A DNA stretch of 64,000 nt from VXYL01 sp965208525 (GCA_965208525.1 OZ242340.1:2914001-2978000); one strand, 5' to 3'; shown: positions 25,898 through 34,158, counted from the first letter of the stretch. Program-made: numbers and translations. The notes: generated by a model not told the origin, from the letters alone.

Positions 25898-26197
25898 CTA
25901 GTCGGCATCGGCGATCTCGGCGACGCCGTGCTTGGCGAACAGGTCGTTGAGGGCCTCGCCGAGGAGCGCCTGGATGGTGGTGTCGGCGTCGGCGGCGAGG
26001 CGGCGCAGCTGGCGGCGCACCTCGGGCGCGAAGTAGCCCGTGACGCTGACCTTGCCGAGTCGGCCGGGCTGCACGGCGCGCGCGGGCCGCTCGGACGCGG
26101 CGTCGTCCGCGGGAGCGGTGCGGGGACGGTTTCCGCCCGATCCCCGACCGGCCTGGTCGAGGATCGCGCGGCGCAGGTCAGCGGACTTGGCCGGCAT
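25898..26197 (-). CDS. ribbon-helix-helix partition/regulatory protein downstream of parA
   Basis: 99 residues from the ATG at 26197. The first half is Arg/Pro/Ala-rich and probably unstructured; residues about 50-90 read GKVSVTGYFAPEVRRQLRRL followed by TTIQALLGEALNDLFAKHG, a strand-helix-helix pattern as in ParG-like proteins. It overlaps the parA 3' end by 20 nt. As the likely centromere-binding partner of ParA it could bind the palindromes inside parA; that is inference. Confidence 0.7.
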   Translation of the reverse strand: MPAKSADLRRAILDQAGRGSGGNRPRTAPADDAASERPARAVQPGRLGKVSVTGYFAPEVRRQLRRLAADADTTIQALLGEALNDLFAKHGVAEIADAD

Positions 26198-27014
26198 CGA
26201 GGCGGGGTTCCCAGGGGGTCGGCAAGTCGACCTTGCGGGCAGTGGACTTGCCCGCGTTTCGACTTGCGGGCGTGTCGGCTTTCCGACTGGCGGACGTGTG
26301 GTCTTCCCTGCTTGTCGACAAGCCGTCTGTGCGAAGAGTGGACGGTTCGGCTCCTGCACTTGTGCACAAGTGGTCCTGTCCGGCAGTCGACAAGCCGACG
26401 GCGTGGCGGATGTAGTCGTAGACGGCGGCGGTCTCCGCCGCCGCCTTGCCGCCGGGCTCGTACTCCAGGGCGCTGGCGCCGGCGGCGGCCGCGTAGTCGA
26501 CGGCCGCGCGCAGTCCGAGGCTCGCGGCGCAGACCGGGACGCCCAGGTCGTGCAGGAGCTGGCGCGCCTGCGGCTGGCGCGGTCCTCGGGGCGGGACGCC
26601 GTTGAGGACGCAGAGGAAGCGGGCGGCGGGCGCGACCGCGCGGATCAGGTCGACGGTGGCGGCCACGGTCTCGAGGTCGTACACGGCGGGCCGGCAGGGG
26701 ATGACGACCAGGTCGGCGGCCCGGGCGGCGGCGACGGCGCTCTGCTCGACGCGCGGGGCGGTGTCCACGACGGCGAGGTCGACGCCCTGCGCGTCGGCCG
26801 CATCGAGGACCCGGGCGAGGCGCGGCGGCTGCGCGGGCAGGACGACGGGCAGCTCGGCGTCGCGGCGGTCGCCCCAGCTGGCCGCGGTGGCCTGGGGATC
26901 GAGGTCGACGACGGCCGCGGCGAGACCGTCCCGGACGGCGGCGCAGGCGATGGCGAGGCAGAGCGTGGTCTTGCCCGTTCCGCCCTTCTGCGCGACGACC
27001 GAGACGGTTTTCAT
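26178..27014 (-). CDS. ParA-family partition ATPase
   Basis: 278 residues. Deviant Walker A KGGTGKTT (10-17), VVDLDPQATAASWGDRR and DLAVVDTAPR identify a ParA/Soj-type ATPase that segregates or stabilises the element. The enzyme core ends near residue 210; the last 65 residues are a low-complexity Ser/Thr/Arg/Asp tail whose DNA contains several palindromes, so that part may be kept for DNA binding rather than for protein. A sigma-70-like promoter precedes it. Confidence 0.9.
   Translation of the reverse strand: MKTVSVVAQKGGTGKTTLCLAIACAAVRDGLAAAVVDLDPQATAASWGDRRDAELPVVLPAQPPRLARVLDAADAQGVDLAVVDTAPRVEQSAVAAARAADLVVIPCRPAVYDLETVAATVDLIRAVAPAARFLCVLNGVPPRGPRQPQARQLLHDLGVPVCAASLGLRAAVDYAAAAGASALEYEPGGKAAAETAAVYDYIRHAVGLSTAGQDHLCTSAGAEPSTLRTDGLSTSREDHTSASRKADTPASRNAGKSTARKVDLPTPWEPRLDAGQVR
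26222..26400. promoter_or_regulatory. palindrome cluster inside the parA 3' end, candidate centromere/operator
   Basis: Four related sites occur in under 180 bp: GCAAGTCGACCTTGC (26222-26236, near-palindrome), CTTGTCGACAAG (26311-26322, perfect), CACTTGTGCACAAGTG (26357-26372, perfect 16 bp) and AGTCGACAAG (26385-26394). Shared half-site is CTTGT or its complement. They lie in the part of parA that encodes only a low-complexity tail. Confidence 0.6.
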
Positions 27015-27052
27015 GCGTGTGCAGAGGTCCGCGATTGGGAGAGTGGGGAGGC

Positions 27053-27127
27053 AGTGTACGGGCCGGGCCGTGGCGCTGGCAAAGGAAAAAGTGTTAGCCG
27101 GACGCTAAGCATGTAGCTGATTGCTAA
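27053..27127 (-). promoter_or_regulatory. parA promoter with GCTAA boxes
   Basis: Reading leftward: -35 TTGCCA (27077-27082), 18-bp spacer, -10 TACACT (27053-27058), about 39 nt before the parA start. Upstream are TTAGC (27094-27098), GCTAA (27104-27108) and GCTAA (27123-27127), the first two forming an inverted pair with a 5-nt spacer. These look like binding sites for a regulator. Confidence 0.6.
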
Positions 27128-27313
27128 GAGTTTTCTCCTTGACGGCGATCGCGGCGGCCGGTAGTTCTTGAGCGCGAACGGACGACGGGATCGCGGCGGA
27201 ATTGCCGCCGCATTTCGAGACGGGCGTCCGAACAGGCCAAGGAGCGGGAAACAGGACATGCGCCGAGCCGACGGCCGTGCGGCCACGCGGCCCATGCCGA
27301 CCACGAGCGCCGC

Positions 27314-28177
27314 GTGCGGCAACTGAACTTCGATCTGAAACGCCTGCAGGAGCGCCACCGGGAGGGCGGCTTCGTCACGCGGCGGGACCGCTCCTACGCG
27401 CTGGCCCAGGCGGCGAACGCGCTCCACGCGCTCGGCTTCAGGCGGCTCCGGGCGGCGGGACTCAGGCGCAAGCATGTGGACGCGCTGGTGCGCGAGTGGC
27501 TGCGCCAGGGACTTTCGGCGGGGACGCTCAAGAACCGCATGGCGCATCTGCGCTGGTGGGCGCGGCACGTCGATCGGCCGGGCGTCGTCGGCACCAACGC
27601 CGAGCACGGCATCGCGCACCGGACCTACGTCACCAACCGCGACAAGGGCCGCGCGCTGGACGCGGACCGGCTGGCGCGGGTGCGGGACGCGCACGTCAGG
27701 ATGTCGCTGAGGCTACAGGCGGCGTTCGGACTGCGCCGCGAGGAGGCGATCAAGTTCGTGCCGGCGTACGCGGACCGGGGCGGCTCGGTGGTGCTGAAGG
27801 CGGCGTGGACGAAGGGCGGCCGGCCGCGGGAGGTCCCGATCTGGAACGACGTCCAGCGCGCTGTGCTGGACGAAGCCCGCCGCCTGGCGGGCGGCGGGGC
27901 GCTGATTCCGGGCGGCCGCAACTACGTCGCGCAGCGCAAGGTCTACGAGAAACAGACGAAAGCGGCGGGGCTCGGCCGCATGCACGGGCTGCGGCACCGC
28001 TACGCGCAGACGCGCTACGAGAACCTGACGGGCTGGAAGGCGCCGTCGGCGGGAGGCCCTCGGCGGCGGTCGCTGTCGCCGGCGACGCGACGGGTCGACA
28101 GGAGGGCGCGGCTGGCGGTGTCGCGGGAACTCGGCCATGCCAGGCTCGACGCGGCCGCGGTCTACTTGGGCACGTAG
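27314..28177 (+). CDS. tyrosine recombinase/integrase of the element
   Basis: 287 residues from a GTG. N-terminal SAM-like DNA-binding domain (1-110) and a catalytic domain with the full set: R141 (FGLRREE), K167 (TKGG), H224 and R227 (HGLR), H275 (LGH) and nucleophile Y284 three residues before the end. The N-terminus MRQLNFDLKRL and the KNRMAHLRWW box match the Integrase_1 / Phage_int_SAM_2 families found on conjugative elements. It should excise and integrate the element. Confidence 0.9.
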   Translation: MRQLNFDLKRLQERHREGGFVTRRDRSYALAQAANALHALGFRRLRAAGLRRKHVDALVREWLRQGLSAGTLKNRMAHLRWWARHVDRPGVVGTNAEHGIAHRTYVTNRDKGRALDADRLARVRDAHVRMSLRLQAAFGLRREEAIKFVPAYADRGGSVVLKAAWTKGGRPREVPIWNDVQRAVLDEARRLAGGGALIPGGRNYVAQRKVYEKQTKAAGLGRMHGLRHRYAQTRYENLTGWKAPSAGGPRRRSLSPATRRVDRRARLAVSRELGHARLDAAAVYLGT

Positions 28178-28243
28178 GAGACGGTCGGGGCCGTCGCGGG
28201 GCGCGGGTGGCGGCCGAGATGTGTATGAATGTACAGTATTGGC

Positions 28244-28468
28244 ATGGACTCGGACACGCCGGTGGTCATGGCCCGGGCGCGCCTGCTGCGGCGCGTGAAC
28301 GGCATGCCCGACGTGGTCGCGCTGCGGCTCGAGGCGCTGGTGCCGCCCGGCTGCGGCGGTCGGACGATGATCGTGGAAACGCGGCTGTCGAAGCGCGAGG
28401 CGGAACGCCTGCTGGCGGCCTTCGGGCGTCCGGAGCGGCAGCCGGACTCGGGCGGGGAACCGCGGTGA
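28244..28468 (+). CDS. small hypothetical protein
   Basis: 74 residues from the ATG at 28244; an in-frame ATG at 28229 is an alternative. No domain recognised. The second half, VETRLSKREAERLLAAFGRP, looks like an amphipathic helix pair. TACAGT lies 6 nt before the ATG and could be a -10 giving a nearly leaderless message, but no -35 fits well. Position between integrase and AlpA-like gene is typical for small regulators. Confidence 0.5.
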   Translation: MDSDTPVVMARARLLRRVNGMPDVVALRLEALVPPGCGGRTMIVETRLSKREAERLLAAFGRPERQPDSGGEPR

Positions 28469-28502
28469 CATCGGTTGCGGGGGCGGCGCGGACCAAGCAC
28501 TT

Positions 28503-28548
28503 GCTAAGCACGCGGCCTTTGACACGCGCCCTCCTGCGCGCCTACGGT
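28503..28548 (+). promoter_or_regulatory. promoter upstream of the AlpA-like gene with GCTAAGCACGCGGC box
   Basis: -35 TTGACA (28519-28524), 18-bp spacer, -10 TACGGT (28543-28548). The box GCTAAGCACGCGGC (28503-28516) abuts the -35 and recurs with one mismatch at 24809-24822, so it is probably an operator or activator site. Confidence 0.6.
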
Positions 28549-28683
28549 ACGCCGCGATTGGAAGGGAGGCGCACCCCCCGCTTTCCAGTCCCGCGCGCCG
28601 GCGGACGCCGTCCGCGGCGAACCGAAATCCGTGTTGCGATGCGGGGGGCCAGGACACGCTCTACCCAGGAGGGAGGCGTACCC

Positions 28684-28914
28684 ATGCGCAATCTACCCCC
28701 GATCGCGATCTACCGGCTGCCGACGGTGCTCGAAGTCACGGGCCTGTCGAAGGCCACCATCTACCGGCTGCTGGAGCGCGGCGAGTTCCCGCCGCGCGTG
28801 CAGCTGTCGCCGCGCTGCGTCGGCTGGCGCGCCGCCGATGTCGACGCCTGGCTCGCGGAGCGGGCGGCGGCGTCCGGCGTGCCGGCGGAGCCGCCCGGGC
28901 GGGCGGCCGGCTGA
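28684..28914 (+). CDS. AlpA-family transcriptional activator/excisionase
   Basis: 76 residues with a single winged helix-turn-helix: YRLPTVLEVTGLSKATIYRL, then GEFPPRVQLSPRCVGWRAADVDAWL. This arrangement is diagnostic of AlpA proteins that activate integrase genes or act as excisionases on prophages and ICEs. A strong ribosome site (caggaggg) precedes the ATG, with a 130-nt leader from the promoter. Confidence 0.9.
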   Translation: MRNLPPIAIYRLPTVLEVTGLSKATIYRLLERGEFPPRVQLSPRCVGWRAADVDAWLAERAAASGVPAEPPGRAAG

Positions 28915-28953
28915 CCCGAAGCGCCCGCGCGCCAGGCCGCGTGCCGCGGCGCG

Positions 28954-29595
28954 CTAGGCCGGGTGCCCCCGGAACACGACGACGCCGCAGACGGCGGCGC
29001 CGGCCTCGATCTCGACGATCGGCTCCGGCCAGTTGGGGTTGGCGGCCTTGAGGTAGCGCCGGCCGTCCTCGACGACGAGCTGCTTGAAGGTGGCGGCGCC
29101 GTCGTTCGCGCGGCGCACCACGACGAAGCTGCCGTTCTCGGCGGGCACGTCGGGGTCGACGAAGATGTACTCGCCGTCGGGGAAGCGCGGCGCCATGCTC
29201 TCGCCGGCGACGCGCAGCACGAACGTGTCCGGGCCGCACGGCAGCGGACACTGGAGGCGTTCCGCGCTCGCCGGGAGTTCCCGCTCCTCGGTCCATGTCC
29301 CCGCCTGCACCCACGAGATGACCGGATGGCCGGCGCCCGGGGGGAAGGGGCCGGTGGCGTAGGGCTGCGGCTCGTTCATCCAGCCGGGCGGCTTGCCGAG
29401 GGCGCGCTCGAGTTTGGAGGCGAGGCGGTCGCCCATGCGGCGCGGGCGGCCGCTCGCGTAGGGGCGGCCGGCGAGGATGTGGCTGAGGTAGGGACCGCTG
29501 ACGCCGGCGCGGCGCGCGAGTTCGGAGGCGGAGCCCGCCTCCGCGATCAGCCGCCGGAGGTTCGCGATGCGGAAGCGGTCGATCTCTTCTGTCAT
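28954..29595 (-). CDS. XRE-type repressor with S24 (LexA/CI-like) peptidase domain
   Basis: 213 residues. Helix-turn-helix at about 22-45 (SASELARRAGVSGPYLSHIL), self-cleavage site Ala98-Gly99 in WVQAGTW, catalytic Ser133 (GESMAPRF) and Lys171 (ATFKQL). Such proteins keep the element quiescent and self-cleave on RecA activation. It is divergent from a Cro-like gene with shared operators between, so SOS-inducible transfer is likely. Confidence 0.92.
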   Translation of the reverse strand: MTEEIDRFRIANLRRLIAEAGSASELARRAGVSGPYLSHILAGRPYASGRPRRMGDRLASKLERALGKPPGWMNEPQPYATGPFPPGAGHPVISWVQAGTWTEERELPASAERLQCPLPCGPDTFVLRVAGESMAPRFPDGEYIFVDPDVPAENGSFVVVRRANDGAATFKQLVVEDGRRYLKAANPNWPEPIVEIEAGAAVCGVVVFRGHPA

Positions 29596-29713
29596 TGGCG
29601 GCGTCCTTTAGCGCAAAGGTAAACATAAAGTAGGCCAAGGGGTATTGCAAGCTCCGTTTGTCGTCTGATACGTTTTTATGCGTAAACATAAAAAAGTGAT
29701 ACGGAGGGCACCA
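29596..29713. promoter_or_regulatory. operator region of the CI/Cro-like switch
   Basis: GTAAACATAAA occurs at 29619-29629 and again at 29682-29692. The second copy is part of the perfect palindrome TTTTTATG-CGTAAA-CATAAAAA (29673-29694). A weak -35 TTGCAA and -10 TACGTT (18 bp apart) point toward the Cro-like gene. The layout matches repressor-operator switches of temperate phages. Confidence 0.65.
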
Positions 29714-29950
29714 GTGGAGATGCGCGACTACCTGCGCCGGGCGAGCAAGGCCGAGCGCGACGACGTCGCGGTCGTGTGCAACGGCTCGGTCGGCTACCTC
29801 TACCAGGTCGCCGGCGGCCACCGCTACGCGAGCGCGTACATGGCCATGCGCCTGGAGGAGGCGACGGGGCGCGTGGCCGAGGGCACGGAAGGGCGCCTGG
29901 AGGCCGTGCCGCGGCGCTCGCTGGTGCGGCATCCGGAGATCTTCGATTGA
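29714..29950 (+). CDS. Cro/YdaS-like small DNA-binding protein
   Basis: 78 residues from the GTG at 29714, placed 5 nt after GGAGGG; a longer start at 29678 would run through the operator palindrome. It reads MRDYLRRASKAERDDVAVVC then GSVGYLYQVAGGHRYASAYM, a helix-turn-helix of Cro/YdaS kind. It is divergent from the S24 repressor and its stop overlaps the next gene (TTGA), making it the first gene of the transfer operon. Confidence 0.75.
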   Translation: MEMRDYLRRASKAERDDVAVVCNGSVGYLYQVAGGHRYASAYMAMRLEEATGRVAEGTEGRLEAVPRRSLVRHPEIFD

Positions 29951-30639
29951 ACGCGTGCGCGCGACGGGTTAAGGCCGGCGCGGGGGCGTTCGCCGTTGCC
30001 GCCTGCGCGTGGGCGGGGCACGCCGCCGACAGCGCGGAGACGACGGTTCGGGCTTCCGAAACGCGCGACAGCGAGCGGCGCGCCGCCGTTTGGAACCTGC
30101 GCGCGGAGGACTGGTCCCGCTACGAGGAACTGATGGCGGGCCGGCGCGGCGCCTGGTCGCCGGACGCCGATCCGCTGCTGGTGCTCGGGGCGCACGCCCG
30201 CACCGAGGCCGAGCGGCGGCGCTTCGCCGAGGCGTTCGTCCTGGCGGAGCACGAGCGGGTCGAGGGCGAGCTCGCCTTCGAGCGCTCCGTGCAGGCCGCG
30301 TGGACGCGGCTCTTCCCGGGCCGGCCGCGGATCGCGGCCCCGGCCGGGACGCCCCCCGGGGCGAAGGCCGAGCGCTACGCCCTGGTGCTGGACCGGGACT
30401 GCGCCGATTGCGGACGGACGGTCGGCGCCTATCTTCGGGCCGGCGCGCCGGTGGACATCTACGTGCGCGGCGCGCCGGACGATGCCGACGTCGCCGCCTG
30501 GGCCGGCGAGCAGGGCATCGACCCCGCCGCCGTGCGTGCGGGCCGCGTGACCCTGAATCGCGGCGACGCCGCGCCGGCGGGACCCGCCCCGGCCGTGTGG
30601 GCCCGGATCGCGGGCCGCGGCTGGGCTCCGGTCGAATGA
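29947..30639 (+). CDS. ICE protein of the TIGR03759 (PFL_4693) family
   Basis: 230 residues from a TTG overlapping the previous stop; this start yields a clear signal peptide (ARRVKAGAGAFAVAACAWAG, cleavage near HAA). The mature part has the family pattern WNLRAEDWSRYEELMAGRRG, WSPDADPLLVLG and a Cys pair DRDCADCGRT in a thioredoxin-like C-terminal region. It is predicted periplasmic and the usual first gene of GI-type transfer clusters. Confidence 0.85.
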   Translation: MNACARRVKAGAGAFAVAACAWAGHAADSAETTVRASETRDSERRAAVWNLRAEDWSRYEELMAGRRGAWSPDADPLLVLGAHARTEAERRRFAEAFVLAEHERVEGELAFERSVQAAWTRLFPGRPRIAAPAGTPPGAKAERYALVLDRDCADCGRTVGAYLRAGAPVDIYVRGAPDDADVAAWAGEQGIDPAAVRAGRVTLNRGDAAPAGPAPAVWARIAGRGWAPVE

Positions 30640-31181
30640 ACGGGCGTTTCGCGGTTTTGTGGCGACTGGGCGCGGCGCTGTGGCTGGCGGCCGCCGCGTA
30701 CTGCGCGCCCGCCGCCGGGAGCGGCCTGGTGGTGGTCCACGACGCCGGCGGCACGGTGCCGGCAGAACCCTACCTGGAGCGTCCCGTGCTCTCGGACGCA
30801 ACCCGCGCAACCGCGCTGGCCCGCGCGCGCGAGCGGCTTGCGGAAGGCGCGCGCTCGGACGCGCCGGCCTTCTCGCCGGTGGACCCCGGACCGCTGCGCG
30901 CTGGTCCGCCGTCGCGGAAACGGATCCGCGGGCTGGCGCGGCCGGTGTTCGCGGTCTCGTCGGATCGGGCGTCGCGGGTCTGGCTCGCGGCGAACGCGGG
31001 GTGGCTCCGGAAGACCGGCGCGCGGGGCTTTCTGGTGGACGCGCCGTCGGAGGAAGCGTTCTCGTTGGCGCGCGCGTTCGCGGCGCGGCTGGGTCTGCGA
31101 CTCGTGCCGATGTCGGGCGCGGCGCTGGCGGACGCGTACGGGGCGCGCTCGTATCCTTTTGTCGCGGAGCCGTCGCCGTGA
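30636..31181 (+). CDS. ICE protein of the TIGR03765 (PFL_4695) family
   Basis: 181 residues with an N-terminal signal peptide (LWRLGAALWLAAAAYCAP). Then GSGLVVVHDAGGTVPAEPYL, RPVFAVSSDRASRVWLAANA and a C-terminal GARSYPFVAEP, matching the family as I recall it. Predicted exported; function unknown. In related elements a lytic transglycosylase gene usually sits beside it; here none is present. ATGA overlap with the preceding gene. Confidence 0.82.
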   Translation: MNGRFAVLWRLGAALWLAAAAYCAPAAGSGLVVVHDAGGTVPAEPYLERPVLSDATRATALARARERLAEGARSDAPAFSPVDPGPLRAGPPSRKRIRGLARPVFAVSSDRASRVWLAANAGWLRKTGARGFLVDAPSEEAFSLARAFAARLGLRLVPMSGAALADAYGARSYPFVAEPSP

Positions 31182-33244
31182 TCGGCGGGCACCCGGTCGA
31201 GGCGCTGCTGCGCCCGCCCGCCGAGCTGAACGCCGGGATGGTGTCCGTGCTGGTCGGCGTCGCCGTCGCGCTCGGCCCCGAGTACTTCATGATGACGCCG
31301 GGCGTCGGCTACGGCTCCGCCGCCGTGCTCGGCCTGCACGGCGGCTGGTGGCTGCGCCGCGGCCTCAAGGTCGTGCGCTACCAGCGCAACCTGCGCCGGC
31401 GCCGCCGCTGGACGATGCCCGCGAAGCGCATCCCGGTAAGCACCGACGCGCTGTTCCTGGGTCGCGGCTTCCGTTGGGGCGAGCGGCACACCCAGCGCCT
31501 GCACGACTGCCGTCGCAGCCGTTTCAGGAAGTTCGTCGAGCCGGGCCGACTCGTGCGCTGGGCGCACGCTTGCGCCGCGCAGCCCGGCGCGGGCGGCATG
31601 GCGCCGCTCGGGCGGCTGCTCGCCGCCGACGTTCGCGGCAACCCCTTTCGCGCGCCGCCGCCCGTGGGCGGCTCGAGCTGGCTGCACGGCGTGGAGCCGA
31701 AGGAGGAGCCCGTGCGCCTGCCGCTCGGGGACCGCACGGGACACACGCTGGTGCTCGGCACGACGCAGGTCGGCAAGACGCGGCTGCTGGAGCTCGCGGT
31801 CGCGCAGGACATCCGGCGCGGCGAGACGGTTGTGGTGTTCGATCCGAAGGGCGACGCGGATCTCCTGCGCGCGGTGCGGGAGGCGTGCCGGATGGCCGAA
31901 CGGGAGGACGACTTTCTGCTGTTCCATCTCGGCTATCCCGAGCTATCCAGTCGATACAACGGGATCGGCCAGTTCCACCGGATCACGGAGGTGGCGACGC
32001 GGGTCGCCGGCCAGGTGTCCGGCGAGGGCCAGTCGGCGGTGTTCCGCGAGTTCGTGTGGCGGTTCTGCAATATCGTCGCGCGAGCGGTCACGGCGCTCGG
32101 CGAGCGGCCCGACTACCGCACCATCCTGCGCCACGTCACCAACATCGACGGGCTGTGCCTGAAGTACGCCGAGTCGTACTTCGCGGAGCGGCCCGACGTG
32201 CTGGCGCTGGTGGACGCGATCGAGCGGGCGCGCGAGGAGCCGCCGCCGCACATGGCGGGGCGGCCGCGGCGCCTGGTGGCGTTCGAGCGGGCGATGCTGC
32301 GCGGCCATCCCGGCGACGAGGTCCTGGACGGCCTGCGCAGCGCCATGCGCTACGAGAAGTCCTATTTCGACAAGCTCGTCGCGAGCCTGTTGCCGCTCCT
32401 CGAGAAGCTCACGACCGGCAAGGCGGCGGAGCTGCTGAGCCCGGACTACCGCGACGTGGACGATCCGCGCCCGGTCTGGGACTGGCGACGGGTCGTGAAC
32501 CAGCGGCTGGTGGTCTACGTCGGCCTGGACGCGCTCTCCGACGCCCCGGTGGCGGCGGCGGTCGGCAACTCGATGTTCGCCGACCTCGTGAGCTACGCGG
32601 GCGAGCGCTACAAGCACGGCGACACCCACGGCCTGCGGCGGCGCGTCGAGGCGCCGCGGCACCCGGTCGTGGCGCACATGGACGAGTTCAACGAACTGAT
32701 GGGCGACGAGTTCATTCCGCTCGTCAACAAGGGCGGCGCCGCCGGGCTGCAGGTGACCGCCTACACGCAGACCTTCTCCGACATCCAGGCGAAGACGCGC
32801 GACGTCGCCAAGGCGCGCCAGGTGTCGGGCAATTTCAACTCGCTGGTGATGTTCCGCGTCAAGGACGTGGACACGGCGGCGCTGCTGACCGACCAGCTGC
32901 CGACCGTGAACGTGGTCGAGCTCACCCAGATCGCGGGCTACACGGATTCGTCGGATCCCGCGACGGACGTCGACTTCAGCTCCCGGCACGAGGACCGGAT
33001 CACGAGTTCGACGGCGACCATGCTGGAGCCGCACGACGTCACGCGGCTGCCCAAGGGCGAGGCGTTCGCGCTGCTCGAGGGCGGCGTGCTGTGGAAGGTG
33101 CGGCTGCCGCTGCCGGCGGGCGGGAAACAGGAACCGTCGGCGGCGTTCGCCGAGCTGGCGGCGGACATGGAGCGGCGCTACCGGCCCGGGGCGTCCTGGT
33201 GGGCCGGCGCGGCGGAGACGGTGCCGGAGGCGGCCGATGGCTGA
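31178..33244 (+). CDS. traD: conjugative coupling protein TraD (VirD4 type, SXT/TOL subfamily)
   Basis: 688 residues from the GTG overlapping the previous stop. Two membrane segments near the N-terminus (GMVSVLVGVAVALGPEYF and nearby), Walker A LGTTQVGKTRLL at about residues 190-201, FDPKGDADLLRAV, Walker B VVAHMDEFNEL at about 498-508, and a C-terminal RYRPGASWWAG. It links the relaxosome to the secretion channel and pumps DNA. It overlaps the next gene by 8 nt. Confidence 0.93.
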   Translation: MIGGHPVEALLRPPAELNAGMVSVLVGVAVALGPEYFMMTPGVGYGSAAVLGLHGGWWLRRGLKVVRYQRNLRRRRRWTMPAKRIPVSTDALFLGRGFRWGERHTQRLHDCRRSRFRKFVEPGRLVRWAHACAAQPGAGGMAPLGRLLAADVRGNPFRAPPPVGGSSWLHGVEPKEEPVRLPLGDRTGHTLVLGTTQVGKTRLLELAVAQDIRRGETVVVFDPKGDADLLRAVREACRMAEREDDFLLFHLGYPELSSRYNGIGQFHRITEVATRVAGQVSGEGQSAVFREFVWRFCNIVARAVTALGERPDYRTILRHVTNIDGLCLKYAESYFAERPDVLALVDAIERAREEPPPHMAGRPRRLVAFERAMLRGHPGDEVLDGLRSAMRYEKSYFDKLVASLLPLLEKLTTGKAAELLSPDYRDVDDPRPVWDWRRVVNQRLVVYVGLDALSDAPVAAAVGNSMFADLVSYAGERYKHGDTHGLRRRVEAPRHPVVAHMDEFNELMGDEFIPLVNKGGAAGLQVTAYTQTFSDIQAKTRDVAKARQVSGNFNSLVMFRVKDVDTAALLTDQLPTVNVVELTQIAGYTDSSDPATDVDFSSRHEDRITSSTATMLEPHDVTRLPKGEAFALLEGGVLWKVRLPLPAGGKQEPSAAFAELAADMERRYRPGASWWAGAAETVPEAADG

Positions 33245-33896
33245 GGCGGCGACCCGGCGCGTGGACCGCGCGGCCCCGCCGCGCGACCGGCGCGGCCGCG
33301 CCCGCGGCGCGCTGCATTGCCTGTGGCTGTCGCTGGTGATGTCGGTGGCGGTCGAGTGGATCGGCATGACGTGGTGGTGGCCGGAGCAGGGCTCCGGGCA
33401 CGCGGAGGGCGTCCTGCGCCGCGAGACCGGCTACCTGAACGCCGACTTCCGGCCCGTCGCGGGGCGCATCGTGCGCGCCGCCGAGCGCGCCTGGTTCTAC
33501 GCGTTCGAGTGGACGGGGCTCGCTGGCGGACTGCGCTGGCTCGGCGGCACGGCGCGCGTGGACGAGTACGTCAAGGCGGCGCTCTGGACGGTGCAGGTCC
33601 TGATCGTGCGCGTGGTCCTGCTCGCGTTCTCCGCGCCGGCGTTCGCGGGCTTCGGGCTGGTGGGCCTGGCGGGCGGGCTGACGCTGCGCGACATCCGCCG
33701 CTGGTCGGCGGGACGCGAGTTCGGCGGCGTCTACCACGCCGCCAAGCGCGGCGCGCCCAGGGTGCTGTTCGCGGCCGCGTTCGTCTATCTGGCGATCCCG
33801 TTCGCGGTGCACCCGACGGCGGTGATCGTGCCGGGGGCGGCGCTGTTCGGCGCCTCGGCGCTGGTCGTCGCCGCGTCGTTCAAGAAGTACCTGTAG
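33237..33896 (+). CDS. DUF4400 / TIGR03747 (PFL_4697) family membrane protein
   Basis: 219 residues with three to four membrane segments: LHCLWLSLVMSVAVEWIGM, VQVLIVRVVLLAFSAPAFAG, VLFAAAFVYLAIPFAV and a final hydrophobic stretch. It always follows traD in this class of element and is thought to be an inner-membrane assembly factor. Overlaps traD by 8 nt. Confidence 0.87.
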   Translation: MAEAATRRVDRAAPPRDRRGRARGALHCLWLSLVMSVAVEWIGMTWWWPEQGSGHAEGVLRRETGYLNADFRPVAGRIVRAAERAWFYAFEWTGLAGGLRWLGGTARVDEYVKAALWTVQVLIVRVVLLAFSAPAFAGFGLVGLAGGLTLRDIRRWSAGREFGGVYHAAKRGAPRVLFAAAFVYLAIPFAVHPTAVIVPGAALFGASALVVAASFKKYL

Positions 33897-33898
33897 CC

Positions 33899-34138
33899 GT
33901 GGATCCCGACCAGCAGGCGGCCTTCCGCGGCGCGAACCCCGGCTACCCGGTGACGGAGGCCGATGTCCTGGCGCTCTGCGCGGGGCTGGTGTGCGCGCTG
34001 GCGATCGCATGGTGCGCCTGGGTCGTGTTCCACGCCTACAAGAACTGGAGCGGCGGCGCGCCGCCCGGCGAGGCGGGCGGCCACGTGCTGCGCGCGGTGT
34101 TCCTGACGGTCGTCCTGCTGGCGGTCGTCACCTGGTGA
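33899..34138 (+). CDS. small membrane protein, TIGR03758 (PFL_4701) family
   Basis: 79 residues from the GTG two bases after the previous stop. Two membrane helices: LALCAGLVCALAIAWCAWVV and VLRAVFLTVVLLAVVTW with a short loop containing AYKNWSGG. Size and place match the PFL_4701 pilus-related protein. A RAQPRD lipoprotein gene normally found just before it is absent. Confidence 0.75.
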   Translation: MDPDQQAAFRGANPGYPVTEADVLALCAGLVCALAIAWCAWVVFHAYKNWSGGAPPGEAGGHVLRAVFLTVVLLAVVTW

Positions 34139-34158
34139 AAACGACAACGGAGGTGGAT

